From: Treponema sp.
GTDB taxonomy: Bacteria > Spirochaetota > Spirochaetia > Treponematales > Breznakiellaceae
Assembly (NCBI GenBank): GCA_031263435.1
Contig: JAISFT010000102.1
Location: 1 to 5,803, forward strand
Reading direction: 5' to 3'
DNA length: 5,803 nt
The stretch's first letter is position 1. Every line of letters begins with the position of its first letter. Of this stretch, positions 5,404-5,803 are shown piece by piece. The notes below the pieces were generated by a model. That model did not search any database and was not told the origin of the DNA. It worked only from the letters and a program-made list of their open reading frames with translations. The translations under genes were made by a program, and so were the position numbers.

Positions 5404-5803
5404 GTTTCTCCCTTGTCAGAACCGAATCCGCCACCCCATAGGAAACCGCGTCTTCGGCGGACATATAAAAATCCCGTTCCATATCGGACGCTACCTTCTC
5501 CGCGGTCTTTCCCGTATGCATGGCAAAATAGGTGATGGTAAGTTTTTTTAACCTGATGATCTCCCGGGACTGAATACCAATATCCCGGGCCTGTCCCTGG
5601 GCGCCGCCCCAGGGCTGATGGATAAGCACCCGGGAGGAGGGGAGTACCATCCGCTTCCCCGCCGCCCCCGCGGTAAGTATCAGCGCGGCCATGCTGGCGG
5701 CCTGACCCAGGCAGATAGTCTGCACATCGCTTTTTACGTACTGCATCGTATCGTATATCGCCAGCCCCGCCGTAACCGAACCGCCGGGAGAGTTGATGTA
5801 CAG
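5384..5803 (-). CDS. clpP: ClpP serine peptidase, 3' part (5' end outside the window)
   Basis: The last 139 residues of the proteolytic subunit of ClpXP, a barrel-shaped cytoplasmic serine peptidase fed by ClpX. The frame stays open to the window edge and begins with [10 protein letters not shown], the conserved substrate-strand region, so the in-frame ATG at 5746 is internal and not the start. Counting from the window edge, the catalytic triad is S37 (GQAASMAA), H62 (LIHQPWGG) and D111 (ERDFYMS). The S-H and S-D spacings of 25 and 74 match E. coli ClpP. Roughly 55-60 N-terminal residues, including the axial loops, are missing. It overlaps clpX by 20 bases in a different frame and is the first visible gene of the clpP-clpX-lon operon; the operon promoter must lie to the right of the window. 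Confidence 0.98.
   Translation of the reverse strand: MYINSPGGSVTAGLAIYDTMQYVKSDVQTICLGQAASMAALILTAGAAGKRMVLPSSRVLIHQPWGGAQGQARDIGIQSREIIRLKKLTITYFAMHTGKTAEKVASDMERDFYMSAEDAVSYGVADSVLTREKHGKDTQ
5408..5414 (-). promoter_or_regulatory. Ribosome binding site of clpX inside clpP
   Basis: AAGGGAG ends four bases before the clpX ATG, within the last codons of clpP. It supports the chosen clpX start and lets ribosomes finishing clpP reload locally. Confidence 0.7.

Noticed and set aside
5384..5746. Treating the ATG at 5746 as the clpP start
   Set aside because: The frame continues upstream to the window edge with conserved ClpP sequence ([10 protein letters not shown]), so this methionine is internal.
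1..5803. Search for tRNA, rRNA, CRISPR arrays, insertion sequences and phage genes
   Set aside because: No cloverleaf, regularly spaced repeat, transposase motif or phage-like gene was seen on either strand by eye.

Overview
The window holds one plus-strand gene and a minus-strand protease operon that meet tail to tail, plus about 300 bases of structured non-coding DNA at the left end. DNA is GC-rich in the genes and more AT-rich at about 110-240. The organism is a bacterium. The order clpP-clpX-lon, the long Lon with low-complexity N-terminal insertions, and the character of the glycosyltransferase suggest a spirochaete, perhaps a GC-rich Treponema-like lineage. That placement is a recollection-based inference, not something the sequence proves.

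Left end (1-314): no convincing gene. It has a repeat-like element with two copies of GATA(G/C)AAGCGG around an A/T-rich hairpin (1-65), a strong hairpin with a CCCC-TTAA-GGGG core (66-101), an AT-rich stretch with a weak promoter candidate, and two leader hairpins, the second of which ends at the base before a clear Shine-Dalgarno site (304-309).

Plus strand (315-1445): a complete 376-residue GT4-type, GT-B fold glycosyltransferase, apparently transcribed alone. A hairpin follows its stop codon. An intrinsic-terminator-like hairpin with a T run lies at 1496-1514, inside the last codons of the convergent lon gene.

Minus strand, in transcription order: clpP (5803-5384, 5' part outside the window), clpX (5403-4150) and lon (4148-1494). 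clpP and clpX overlap by 20 bases. clpX and lon are separated by one base, with the junction TGATGTGA. The three genes very probably share one transcript. ClpX unfolds ATP-dependently recognised substrates and feeds them to the ClpP peptidase; Lon is a second, self-contained ATP-dependent protease, so the operon supplies most of the cytoplasmic regulated proteolysis.

The genes are ordinary families. The less ordinary signals are the structured element at 1-101, a three-part alternative inverted repeat in the first codons of lon (4039-4086), the ATG-TGA minimal reading frame overlapping the lon GTG start, and basic tails at both ends of Lon. No tRNA, rRNA, CRISPR array or insertion sequence was seen.
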